This document shows, one piece after another, positions 38,758 to 47,183 of a DNA stretch of 64,000 nucleotides. The stretch covers positions 1,218,001-1,282,000 of the forward strand of contig NZ_CP049017.1 of assembly GCF_014236795.1 (NCBI RefSeq), given 5' to 3'. The notes beneath the pieces were generated by a model. It was not told where the DNA came from. It was given only the letters and a program-made list of their open reading frames with translations, and did not search any database. How positions within the stretch are numbered: position 1 is the first letter of the stretch; each line of letters begins with the position of its first letter. Both the position numbers and the translations under genes were made by a program. This DNA comes from Xanthomonas theicola (GTDB lineage: Bacteria; Pseudomonadota; Gammaproteobacteria; Xanthomonadales; Xanthomonadaceae).

Positions 38758-39199
38758 ATGTCCGGCTCCAGTTCCATCGCCATGCGCGCGTGATGGCGCG
38801 TGATACGCGCTGCAGGCGCGCGAGCGCCGCTGCGTTGCATCGCCGTGCCGACCCTTTCCCTCGTCTCGACCGCAGGATGCACCAGAGCAATTCGCGCAGC
38901 AGGTCATCACGTTGTTGGGTGGCAGGGACGCTGTGGAGGTACCGGCCTCGGCGCTCACCACGTTCCCGTGGCAGCGCCTGTGTTCCGAGCGCGACGACGC
39001 GCTGCTGCTGAAGTTCACCGTGGACGGCGACGAGCGCGTGCTGTCGTTGCCCTACGAGGAGTTCTTCGTCGATGAGGGCCACGTCGACAACTCGCTGGAA
39101 GACGCCTGCGTGGGCTCGGGCGACAGGATCCTGGTGAGGAAAAAATATCCCGGGTACAGCGGTCCGGTGGAATTCCAGAAGAGCCGTCACGTAGGCTAG
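38758..39199 (+). pseudogene. Broken lipoprotein gene, possible immunity protein of the downstream effector
   Basis: The intact part is the frame 38912-39199 (TTG start), about 95 residues: VEVPASALTTFPWQRLCSER, VLSLPYEEFFVDEGHVDNSL and VRKKYPGYSGPVEF. Codons upstream in the same frame (DAPEQFAQQVITLL) also look coding but have no start. In another frame, GTG 38800 encodes a lipoprotein-like signal (APLRCIAVPTLSLVSTAGC, lipobox STAGC) that would join this part if about one base were added or lost near 38885. Further upstream, ATG 38758 with a good ribosome site runs into a stop at 38791. The gene ends 2 bp before the effector start. Immunity proteins of periplasm-acting Xanthomonadales effectors are often lipoproteins, hence the suggestion; it is inference. 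Confidence 0.5.
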
Positions 39200-39201
39200 C
39201 C

Positions 39202-40152
39202 ATGGTGGACATGCCCGATCCGAAAGGCGCCAAGCGGGAGATCGAGCAGGAGGCTTATCGGTACTACGAGCAGTTGAGCGGCACGCCGCTGGCCAGGCGC
39301 CCCGACGGCAGCTTCGCCGCGCAAGGCCACAACGACCAGCTCGATGCGTTCCGCCACGCCTATACCAGCGGCCGTGTCACCCAGATCGCCGGCGGCATGC
39401 AGTGGGTCGCGCGTCATTTTGGCAACGACGCGGAGATCGGTGCGGCGCACCCCCACGATCCGTACGAACACCGCATGGACCTGTGGAACAACGCGGCCGG
39501 CCGTCGTCTCGGTGATGCGACTGCCGACGCCCCCGACCTGGCGCAACGCACCTATGCGGCGCTGCGTAACGGCGAACTGGTCGGCGGCGTGTCCGATCCG
39601 CGCCTGCGCCAACTGTATCCGCAATATCCGCGCCTGCGACTGGCGCAGGGCGACCGGCAGCGCGAACTGGTCGCCGGTGGCGACGTGGACCGCATCAACA
39701 GCGACGTCTCGCGGCTGCAGGACCAGGCGCAGGATCGCTTCCCGCCCGGTCAACAGGATCGCGCTTGTTTCGATGCCCTGCGCGCGCAACTGCCCGACCA
39801 TGTGTCCGACACCAAGGTCGCCCACGCGTTGCTGGCGGCCAAGTCCGAGGGGATCGGGCGTGTCGACCAGATCGGCGCGGCGACGCTGCACAACGGCCAG
39901 ATTGTCGTCAGCGGCAAGACGCCCGGCTTCCGGGCACAGGTGGACGCGAATGCGCCGCGCCGGCGCCGGACATGCGCGAGACCGTCTATCGGACCGACCA
40001 GCACAACCTGGCGCGCACTTACGACGAGCAGAACCGCGCGCAGTCGCAGGCCCAGCCGCACAGTACGCGGCACCGGCCGGGCCGTAGCGCACGCGGCAGT
40101 ACGGCCTCACCGTCGAACGCCTGCGCCGCGCGTCGACGGGCCTCATCGGTAG
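39202..40152 (+). CDS. Putative Xanthomonadales type IV secretion effector (DUF6973-like domain plus XVIPCD), frameshifted near its end
   Basis: The first 160 residues contain NDQLDAFRHAYTSGRVTQ and PYEHRMDLWNNAAGRRLGD, the D-x-x-R-H-A ... M-D-x-x-N-N-x-x-G-R pattern of a domain I take to be DUF6973-like, of unknown activity. From about 165 the sequence (DRINSDVSRLQDQAQDRF, AHALLAAKSEGIGRVDQIGA) resembles the XVIPCD signal that delivers effectors to the X-T4SS for killing rival bacteria. After about residue 252 (QVDANAP, 39957) this frame becomes Arg-rich nonsense. Another frame continues sensibly with PAPDMRETVYRTDQHNLART and DEQNRAQSQAQP, so a one-base indel near 39954-39965 likely broke the signal. 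The upstream gene may encode its immunity protein. No secretion genes are in the window. Confidence 0.65.
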   Translation: MVDMPDPKGAKREIEQEAYRYYEQLSGTPLARRPDGSFAAQGHNDQLDAFRHAYTSGRVTQIAGGMQWVARHFGNDAEIGAAHPHDPYEHRMDLWNNAAGRRLGDATADAPDLAQRTYAALRNGELVGGVSDPRLRQLYPQYPRLRLAQGDRQRELVAGGDVDRINSDVSRLQDQAQDRFPPGQQDRACFDALRAQLPDHVSDTKVAHALLAAKSEGIGRVDQIGAATLHNGQIVVSGKTPGFRAQVDANAPRRRRTCARPSIGPTSTTWRALTTSRTARSRRPSRTVRGTGRAVAHAAVRPHRRTPAPRVDGPHR

Positions 40153-40273
40153 AGCCCGTGGCGACTGAAGTCACTCCCACAGTGGATCCCGGCGCTGCGG
40201 ATGGCCGTTCGGCACATCTACGCCACGGCGTTTCGTCCTACCATCGGCGGCGATCCTCCCCACGGATGTCCTC

Positions 40274-42274
40274 ATGAGCCATGTCCTGCGCCGCGCCGGT
40301 TTCGCCGCGGCTTGCGCTTCCCTCGTCGGCTTCGCCCAGGCCGCCGCCGCGCCGGCCGCTGCCGCACCCGTCAGCGGCTACGACCCGCTGGCCCTGTTCG
40401 CGCCCCTGCCGCTGCCGCAGCCGGCCACCGCCTACCGCAGCGGCGGCGGCGTGCCCGGGCCGCTGTACTGGCAGAACCGCGCCGACTACGACCTGCACGC
40501 CACCATCGATCCGGCCACGCACACGCTCAGCGGCCAGGAAACCATCACCTACAGCAACCGCAGCCCGGACACGCTGGACGTGCTGTGGCTGCAGCTGGAC
40601 CAGAACATCTACCGCGCCGATGCGCGCGCCCGCGGCGTGCGCCCGGCGCGGGAGGAGCGCCCGCCGTCGCCGTCCACCGATGGCTACCGCATCGCCAAGG
40701 TGGAAGTGGAGCAGGGCGGCAAGCGCGTGCCGGCCCACTTCCTGGTCGACGACACGCGCATGCGCGTGGACCTGCCGCAGCCGCTGGCCGGCGGCGGCAA
40801 GGCGCTGAAGCTGCATATCGACTACGCCTACACGGTGCCCGGCACCTGGGACGGGCGCACCGCGATCACCCCGACCGGCGACGGCGACATCTACGAGATC
40901 GCGCAGTGGCATCCGCGCATGGCGGTGTACGACGACCAGCGCGGCTGGGACACGCAGCCCTACCTGGGCGCGGAGTTCTACCTGGAATACGGCGATTTCG
41001 ACTACGCGGTGACGGTGTCGTGGAACTACCTGGTCGCCGGGTCCGGCGAACTGGCGAACCCGGCGCAGGTGCTGACCGCGACGCAACGCCAGCGCCTGGC
41101 CCGGGCCGCGGCCAGCGACCGCACCGTGGCGATCCGCAGCGCCGCCGAAATCGGCGATGCGGCCAGCCGGCCGACCGCCAGCGGCACCCAGACCTGGCGC
41201 TTCCACATGGCGCATACCCGCGACGTGGCCTTCGCCGCCTCGCCGGCGTTCGTCTGGGACGCCGCGCGCATCAACCTGCCGGGCGGCAAGCATGCGCTGG
41301 CGATGTCGGTGTATCCGCGCGAAGGCGTCGGCGCCGATAAGCCGGACCGCTCCACCGAGTTCGTCAAGGCGGCGATCGAGCATTTCTCGCAGTGGTATCC
41401 GTACCCGTGGCCGGCGGCGGTGAACCTGGACGGCCACGGCGCCGGCATGGAGTATCCGGGCATCGTGTTCGACGACATGCACGACGCCGGCAGGGACCTG
41501 TTCTGGATCACCGCGCACGAACTGGGCCACGGCGGGTTCCCGATGATCGTCGGCTCCAACGAGCGCCGCGACGCATTCATGGACGAAGGCTTCAACACCT
41601 TCATCGACGTCTACGCCTCCGACGCGATCAACCACGGCGAATTCGCGCCCAAGCGCGACAGCGAGTATGCGCCCAAGGGCGGCAACCCCGTCGACGAGAT
41701 CCTGCCGCTGCTGGCCGACGTGCAGGCGCCGACCCTGCTCGACCGCGCCGACGCCACCAGCGAGACCTACCGACATCCGCTGACCTACTTCAAGGGCGCG
41801 CTGGGCCTGGTGCTGTTGCGCGAACAGATCCTCGGCCCAGCGCGCTTCGATCCGGCGTTCCGCAAGTACATCGCCGCCTGGGCGTACAAGCATCCGACCC
41901 CGTCGGATTTCTTCCGGCTGATGGAAAGCGAGTCCGGCGAAGACCTGTCGTGGTGGTGGCGCGGCTGGTACCTCAACAACTGGCAATTGGACATGGGCGT
42001 GCGCGCGGCCCGCTATGTCGGGCACGATCCGGCCAAGGGCCTGCTGGTGACCTTGCAGAGCAGGCAGAAGCTGGTGATGCCGGCGACCTTGCGCATCGAC
42101 TTCGCCGACGTCAGCCACCTCGACCAGCGCGTGCCGGTGGAAACCTGGGTCCAGCAGACCCGGCCGCAGATCCGCGTGCCGAGCACGCAGAAGATGCTGC
42201 ACGTGACCCTGGACCCGGACCACTGCCTGCCCGATGCCGACCGTGGCGACAACCGGCTCGATGCGGTGAGCTGA
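40274..42274 (+). CDS. Secreted M1-family zinc metallopeptidase
   Basis: The 666-residue protein has a signal peptide (RRAGFAAACASLVGFAQAAAA). It carries the gluzincin active site HELGHGGFPMIVGSNERRDA, followed by FMDEGFNTFIDVYASD with the third zinc ligand Glu. This HExxH-x18-E arrangement and the preceding N-terminal beta domain (DYDLHATIDPATHTLSGQET) place it in the M1 aminopeptidase group, though the exopeptidase GxMEN motif appears only as GAGMEYPGIVF. It is probably periplasmic or secreted and degrades peptides. The ATG at 40274 lies about 120 bp downstream of the broken effector gene, with no obvious relation to it. Confidence 0.92.
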   Translation: MSHVLRRAGFAAACASLVGFAQAAAAPAAAAPVSGYDPLALFAPLPLPQPATAYRSGGGVPGPLYWQNRADYDLHATIDPATHTLSGQETITYSNRSPDTLDVLWLQLDQNIYRADARARGVRPAREERPPSPSTDGYRIAKVEVEQGGKRVPAHFLVDDTRMRVDLPQPLAGGGKALKLHIDYAYTVPGTWDGRTAITPTGDGDIYEIAQWHPRMAVYDDQRGWDTQPYLGAEFYLEYGDFDYAVTVSWNYLVAGSGELANPAQVLTATQRQRLARAAASDRTVAIRSAAEIGDAASRPTASGTQTWRFHMAHTRDVAFAASPAFVWDAARINLPGGKHALAMSVYPREGVGADKPDRSTEFVKAAIEHFSQWYPYPWPAAVNLDGHGAGMEYPGIVFDDMHDAGRDLFWITAHELGHGGFPMIVGSNERRDAFMDEGFNTFIDVYASDAINHGEFAPKRDSEYAPKGGNPVDEILPLLADVQAPTLLDRADATSETYRHPLTYFKGALGLVLLREQILGPARFDPAFRKYIAAWAYKHPTPSDFFRLMESESGEDLSWWWRGWYLNNWQLDMGVRAARYVGHDPAKGLLVTLQSRQKLVMPATLRIDFADVSHLDQRVPVETWVQQTRPQIRVPSTQKMLHVTLDPDHCLPDADRGDNRLDAVS

Positions 42275-42603
42275 GCGGTGCGCGCGGCGCAGGCGACGCG
42301 GCGCCGCTGCCGCCCGCGGCGGGCCTGCCGCCGCCCCCATGCCGCGTGCGCTGCACCACCCGCCGGGGCGGCACGGAGGCGGATGGCCTGCGATTGTCCC
42401 CGTCGCGCCGCCGCCGCGGGCAGCATGCGGCCCTTGTCTCGATGCAGTGGACCGTTGCGCCATGGGCCGGCGGCGAGGCGGGCGCGCGCCGTGCTCGCGC
42501 ACCCATAGGGACACAATCGGGACAGCGGTATGCCATCGCCGCGGCGCGCACGGTACCGGCATGACGCGGTATCGTGTGGGGATCCCCGCTATCGACGAAG
42601 CCA
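42275..42603. other. Noncoding gap between the peptidase and permease genes
   Basis: About 330 bp of very GC-rich sequence. I see no gene, repeat family or clear terminator in it. The promoter of the permease should lie near its end, but no convincing -35/-10 pair stands out. Confidence 0.6.
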
Positions 42604-44016
42604 ATGCCGCATCCGTCCATGTCTCCCGGTCCCGCCGCCATGTCCGCCGCGCCTGCGTTGCGCCATGCGCTGAAACCGCGGCAACTGATCATGATGGGCC
42701 TGGGCAGCGCGATCGGGGCCGGCCTGTTCCTGGGCTCGGGCGTGGGCGTGCGTGCGGCAGGGCCGGCGGTGCTGCTCTCCTACCTGGTCGCCGGCGTGCT
42801 GGTGATCATCGTGATGAACGCACTGGGCGAAATGGCGGCGGCCAAGCCGGCCAGCGGCGCATTCTCGGTGTATGCCGCCGACGCGCTGGGCGCCACCGCC
42901 GGCGCCACGGTGGGCTGGCTGTGGTGGCTGCAACTGGTGATCGTGATCGCCGCCGAGGCGGTGGGCGCGGCCGGCCTGCTGGCCACGGTCTGGCCGGCGT
43001 TGCCAGTGCCGCTGGCCGCCGTCCTTTTCATGGCCGCGTTCACCGCGATCAATCTGCTCGGCGTGCGCAATTTCGGCGAGTTCGAATTCTGGTTCGCGAT
43101 CCTCAAGGTGGCGGCGATCGTCGCCTTCATCCTGGTCGGCGTGGCGCTGCTGGCCGGCTGGCTGCCGGGCGTGGCCTCGCCGGGCTGGTCCAACGTCACC
43201 GGTAACGGCGGTTTCGCGCCCAAGGGTCTCACCGGCATCGGCGCGGCGCTGCTGGTGGTGGTGTTCGCCTTCGGCGGTACCGAGATCGTGGCGGTGGCGG
43301 CGGCCGAGACCGCCGACCCGGAGCGCAGCATCGCACGCGCGATCCGCACCGTGGCCTGGCGCATCCTGGTGTTCTACATCGGCTCGCTGAGCGTGATCAT
43401 CGCGGTGGTGCCGTGGCAGAGCGAGGCGCTGAGCTCGCCGTTCGCCGCAGTGCTGCAGGCGGCCAGGATCCCCGGCGCGGCGACCGGCATCACCCTGATC
43501 GCGGTGATCGCGCTGCTGTCGGCGCTCAACGCCAATCTGTACGGCGCCTCGCGGATGATCTACTCGCTGGCGCAGCGTGGCGAGGCGCCGCGCGCGCTGG
43601 CCTTCACCAGCGGCCAGCAGGTGCCGCTGCTGGCGGTGCTGGCCAGCGTGCTGTTCGGCTTCGCCGCCGCGGTGCTGGAGCTGCTGTATCCGAACCGGGT
43701 GCTGCCGGTGCTGCTGAACATCGTCGGCGCGACCTGCCTGCTGGTATGGATGATGTCGCTGCTGTCGCAGCTGATCCTGCGCGCGCGCGGCGACCGTGCC
43801 GGCACCCACCTGCCGTTCCGCATGCGCGGCTATCCGGTGCTGACCGTGCTGGCGCTGGCGATTCTGCTGGTGATCTTCGGCCTGCTGGCGGCCTCGGCCG
43901 ATACGCGGGCGCAGTTCCTGTCGATGGTCGCGCTGGCCGCGGCCATCGCGCTGGTCAGCGGCGTGGCGCGGCGACTGCGCGCCGGGGGCAGGGCAGGCCG
44001 GAGTGCTTCCTTGTAG
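42604..44016 (+). CDS. Amino-acid permease (APC superfamily, AAT-type)
   Basis: The roughly 470-residue protein has 12 transmembrane segments. It carries the APC consensus at the first helix (LIMMGLGSAIGAGLFLGSGV), then NALGEMAAAKPASGAFSVYA and VVVFAFGGTEIVAVAAAETA. These match proton-driven amino-acid importers of the AAT family (GABA, aromatic or proline-type); the substrate cannot be read from sequence. I chose ATG 42604; other in-frame starts at 42574, 42619 and 42640 are possible. The stop codon TAG (44014-44016) lies inside a REP element (TTGTAGGAGC). Confidence 0.92.
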   Translation: MPHPSMSPGPAAMSAAPALRHALKPRQLIMMGLGSAIGAGLFLGSGVGVRAAGPAVLLSYLVAGVLVIIVMNALGEMAAAKPASGAFSVYAADALGATAGATVGWLWWLQLVIVIAAEAVGAAGLLATVWPALPVPLAAVLFMAAFTAINLLGVRNFGEFEFWFAILKVAAIVAFILVGVALLAGWLPGVASPGWSNVTGNGGFAPKGLTGIGAALLVVVFAFGGTEIVAVAAAETADPERSIARAIRTVAWRILVFYIGSLSVIIAVVPWQSEALSSPFAAVLQAARIPGAATGITLIAVIALLSALNANLYGASRMIYSLAQRGEAPRALAFTSGQQVPLLAVLASVLFGFAAAVLELLYPNRVLPVLLNIVGATCLLVWMMSLLSQLILRARGDRAGTHLPFRMRGYPVLTVLALAILLVIFGLLAASADTRAQFLSMVALAAAIALVSGVARRLRAGGRAGRSASL

Positions 44017-44129
44017 GAGCTTCAGCCGCGATCTGAAGCTGGGCAATGCGATAGTGCTGCGGTTTTTGCGAGAACGGAAAGCCTCATGCTTGCGTTCGCC
44101 GCTTTCGCCGCTGCCGAAGCCGCTCCTAC
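44013..44129. repeat. Inverted pair of REP elements between convergent genes
   Basis: GTAGGAGCTTCAGCCGCGA at 44013-44031 is faced by GAAGCCGCTCCTAC at 44116-44129, the reverse complement of GTAGGAGCGGCTTC. The two could pair over the intervening 85 bp and act as a bidirectional terminator between the permease and the ArsB-like gene. A further AGGAGCGGCGG fragment follows at 44133. Confidence 0.75.
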
Positions 44130-44148
44130 AAACAGGAGCGGCGGCGGC

Positions 44149-45411
44149 TCAGCCCAGCAGCAGCCGTGCTCCCAGCGCGCACAGCAAGGCCGGCGGCATC
44201 ACCAGCGCGCCGACTTTCAAAAAGCGCCAGAAGCCCACGTCCTCGCCTTCGCGGCGGATCGCGGTCAGCCACAGGATGGTGGCCAGCGAGCCGGTGACCG
44301 ACAGGTTCGGCCCCAGGTCCACGCCGATCAGCAGCGTGTCGACGACCAGTTGCGGCGGCTGCGCCTGGGCGAGGGTGGTGCTGGCGATCAGCCCGGCCGG
44401 CAGATTGTTCATCAGGTTGGAGGCCAACGCCAACAGCGCGCCGGCCGCGCCGGCGGTCGCCAGCGGCGACTGCGCGGCGGCGCTGGCCAGCGCTTGCGCG
44501 AGCGAGCCGACCACCCCGGTGCGCACCAACGCCGCGACCAGCACGAACAGCCCGGCCACCAGCGGCAGCACCGCCCACGACACCGCCCTGGCCATCGGCA
44601 GCGGCGATTGCCTGCCGCCCAGGCACACCGCGCCCAGCGTGGCCAGGCCGGCCAGACAGGTGGGCAGGCCCAGGTCCAGGCCCAGCGCGGAGACGCCGAC
44701 CAGCAGCGCCGCGGTGGCGAGGATGCCGGCCAGTGCGACTGCGCCGCCGCGGCCGAGCGGCACCGTGTCCACGCGCGCGGCGCAGCGCCCGGCCAGGTCC
44801 TTGCGTTCGGTCCAGCGCAGCATGGCGAAGGTGACGCCGATGGCCAGCAGCGACGGCAGCGCGAACGCGGCCAGCCACGTACCCAGCGTCGGCATCTGCC
44901 CGCCGTACATGACCAGGTTGGCGGGGTTGGAGATCGGCAGTACGAAGCTGGCCGCGTTGGCGATCAGCGCACAGGCGAACAGCATCGGCAGCGGCTTGGC
45001 CCCGGCCTTGCGCGCGGCGGCATACACCGCCGGGGTCAGCACCACCGCGGTGGCGTCGTTGGACAACAGCGCGGTGACCACGATGCCGAAGCCGAACACC
45101 AGCGCGAACAGACGCCGGGTCGAGCCCTTGGCCAGGTTCACCGCCTGCATCGCCACCCAGTCGAACAGGCCCTCGGCGCGCGCAGTCTCCGACAGCAGCA
45201 GCATCCCGATCAGAAACAGATAGACGTCGTGGCCCTTCAGCACCGCCTGCCAGGCTCCTGCCGCGGGCATCAAGCCGAACGCCAGCAGCAGCAGCGCGCC
45301 ACCCACCGCCCACCACGCTTCGGACAGTTTGAATGGCCGCGTGATCACCCCGGCGGTGGCCAGCGCGCAGATGCTCCAGGTGGCGAGGTTCGCCGCGTGG
45401 CCGCTGGTCAT
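44149..45411 (-). CDS. ArsB-like arsenite/anion transporter (SLC13/ion transporter superfamily)
   Basis: The 420-residue protein has about 11-12 transmembrane segments with the two re-entrant repeat motifs of the family. The first is ALLSNDATAVVLTPAVYAA with ANAASFVLPISNPANLVM. The second is LALASNLMNNLPAGLIASTT, with LIGVDLGPNLSVTGSLATIL. The last block is characteristic of ArsB arsenite pumps. No arsR, arsC or arsH gene is adjacent, so either it is an orphan arsenite pump or it carries another anion. It is convergent with the permease. Confidence 0.82.
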   Translation of the reverse strand: MTSGHAANLATWSICALATAGVITRPFKLSEAWWAVGGALLLLAFGLMPAAGAWQAVLKGHDVYLFLIGMLLLSETARAEGLFDWVAMQAVNLAKGSTRRLFALVFGFGIVVTALLSNDATAVVLTPAVYAAARKAGAKPLPMLFACALIANAASFVLPISNPANLVMYGGQMPTLGTWLAAFALPSLLAIGVTFAMLRWTERKDLAGRCAARVDTVPLGRGGAVALAGILATAALLVGVSALGLDLGLPTCLAGLATLGAVCLGGRQSPLPMARAVSWAVLPLVAGLFVLVAALVRTGVVGSLAQALASAAAQSPLATAGAAGALLALASNLMNNLPAGLIASTTLAQAQPPQLVVDTLLIGVDLGPNLSVTGSLATILWLTAIRREGEDVGFWRFLKVGALVMPPALLCALGARLLLG

Positions 45412-45734
45412 GGCCGCGCCGCACCGCGCGCGGCGAAGCGGAGCACACGCGGACCGCGCATACGGCGCGCCCCGGCGGCGTTGCGGGAGGATGCGCGGGA
45501 AGGGGCAGGCATGGACGGGGAGGCGCGCAATCGCGTGGTGGGGCGCAAGGATAGCAAGCCGTCGCCGTCGCCGGCGTCGATGCGAGGCGGTGGGGCGTGG
45601 GCGGCGCTCGGGGCCGCGATACGGCCGTGCGCACGGCCTGCGCGTGGTTCGGCATCAGCCTCTTGATCGGAAGATTCCAAGTGGCTCGACCACACTCCTT
45701 CGCCTGCGACCTGGTGTGGGCTGGCCGCCTCTCC

Positions 45735-46000
45735 ATGCATGGATCAGCGCCTTGTTCAGACCACCCCGCCGCTGCGTGTCGATCGCCGCAGCGATCCTCT
45801 CGTGGCTGACCCGCTGGCTGGAAGCGTCCGGATGCCTGTCCCGCCGTGCGGCCGCGATCTGCTGTGGCGACCAGCGCTCGTACACCAGGCGCTCATCGAC
45901 GCACGGGAACAACGACGAACCTTCCAGGAGCCGGCGAGGGCGCACGCAGCGCGAGCGGCGCGAGCGATAGGCCGCCGCCGCCGCCGCGTGCGCACAGGAC
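45735..46000 (-). pseudogene. IS30-family transposase remnant, copy 2 (within 45412-46257)
   Basis: The 846-bp gap between the ArsB-like and esterase genes contains no intact gene. On its minus strand one frame encodes RLVYERWSPQQIAAARRDR, then PDASSQRVSHERIAAAIDTQ and RRGGLNKALIHA, the conserved central block of IS30-type transposases. HETIY has decayed to HERIA. The same segment, also decayed, occurs at 33570-33800. N-terminal DNA-binding and C-terminal DDE parts are not readable. The flanks (45412-45734, 46001-46257) hold nothing recognisable. Confidence 0.7.
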
Positions 46001-46257
46001 ACCGGCCCTTGCAGACCACCGACCTGGCGGCCCAGCGTCGATGCACGGCGTCCCCACCGGCGACCGATCTTGCGCAAGCGCGTTCCTCGATCGCGCTCCA
46101 CCTGCAGCACCGCGCGTTCCTCAACACGCAGATGACTGGACTGTTTGCCCAGCGCAACCTCCTGCGCTCTGTGAGGTGTTGCACTGGGAACTTGAGTCTA
46201 AGCTTCGTGGTCGCCCGACGCACGCGCCGCCGCGCGGCGCGCCGGTCGCGCCCGGCC

Positions 46258-47079
46258 TCATTGCCCGGCCGCGGTCGCCGGGCTCGCGTCGTTGCGCTTG
46301 TGCGCGAACAGCCACTGCCACATCTTCGGGTCGCGGTAGGTGGCGTCCCAGGCGTTGTGGTTGCCCTGCGGGTACTCGGTGTAGCGCACGTCGGCGTCGA
46401 GGTTGTTGAACGCGCGGTAGATCTTGCGGTCGTCGTGCGGCGGCACCACGTCGTCCTCGGCGCCGTGGAAGATCCACACCGGAATCCGCCGCAGGCGCTC
46501 GGCCAGCGCGGTGTAGGGATCGGCCAGCTCGGCCACCGGGGTCACCACCAGGTGCTCGTGGTCCGCGCGCGGGGACAGGATCGCACCGCACACCGGTACC
46601 AGCGCGGCGAAGCGTTGCGGCTGCAGCAGCGCGATTTCCCAGGTGCCGTAGCCGCCCATCGACATGCCGGTCAGATAGGTGCGCTGCGCGTCGCCGCCGA
46701 ACTCCGCGCTGGCCGCGTCCAGCGCCTGCAGCGCCATCGTCGCGTTGACGCCGTTCCATGCCTGCTCGTCCGGGACCTGCGGCATCACCACCAGCGCGGG
46801 GAAGTCGTCCAGGTGGCGGCGCAGATACGGGCCCAGCCCGGAGCCGGCCTGCTGCCTGCCGTCGCTGCCGCGCTCGCCGGAGCCGTGCAGGAACAGCACC
46901 ACCGGCAGTGGACCCTGGCGGTGCGCCGGCGCCGGGACGAAGACCTGGTAGCGGTACAGGCGGCCGTCCACGGTGAGCTGGCGGGTCAGGAAGTGGCCGC
47001 TGGCCGGGTCGCTGGGCAGACTGCTGCAACCGACCATCGACAGGCACAGCATCAGCATCAGCAGCGAACGCATGGACAT
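46258..47079 (-). CDS. Lipoprotein esterase/depolymerase (alpha/beta hydrolase)
   Basis: The 273-residue protein has a lipoprotein signal (LLMLMLCLSMVGC, Cys near 18). Its alpha/beta hydrolase fold resembles the PHB depolymerase/feruloyl-esterase-like group: LPVVLFLHGSGERGSDG with the oxyanion hole, YLTGMSMGGYGTWEIALL with the nucleophile Ser in GxSxG, FHGAEDDVVPPHDD with the Asp, and GNHNAWDATYRDP with the His. It is therefore a cell-envelope-anchored esterase, perhaps acting on plant cell-wall esters. The substrate is not readable. It is leftward, 104 bp downstream of mgtE, and may share its transcript. Confidence 0.88.
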   Translation of the reverse strand: MSMRSLLMLMLCLSMVGCSSLPSDPASGHFLTRQLTVDGRLYRYQVFVPAPAHRQGPLPVVLFLHGSGERGSDGRQQAGSGLGPYLRRHLDDFPALVVMPQVPDEQAWNGVNATMALQALDAASAEFGGDAQRTYLTGMSMGGYGTWEIALLQPQRFAALVPVCGAILSPRADHEHLVVTPVAELADPYTALAERLRRIPVWIFHGAEDDVVPPHDDRKIYRAFNNLDADVRYTEYPQGNHNAWDATYRDPKMWQWLFAHKRNDASPATAAGQ

Positions 47080-47183
47080 GGGCGGCTCTCGGCAGGGGGA
47101 TCAGTATCGGTGTCCCGGCGCGTCCGCGACAGATCGCCGGGACCGCCGGCGGCGGCCCGGACATGCGCCAGTCAGGCGCTGGC

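Noticed and set aside
37018..39018. Long minus-strand frame under ruvX and pyrB
   Set aside because: It is antisense to a conserved operon, with low-complexity His/Gln/Arg-rich translation.
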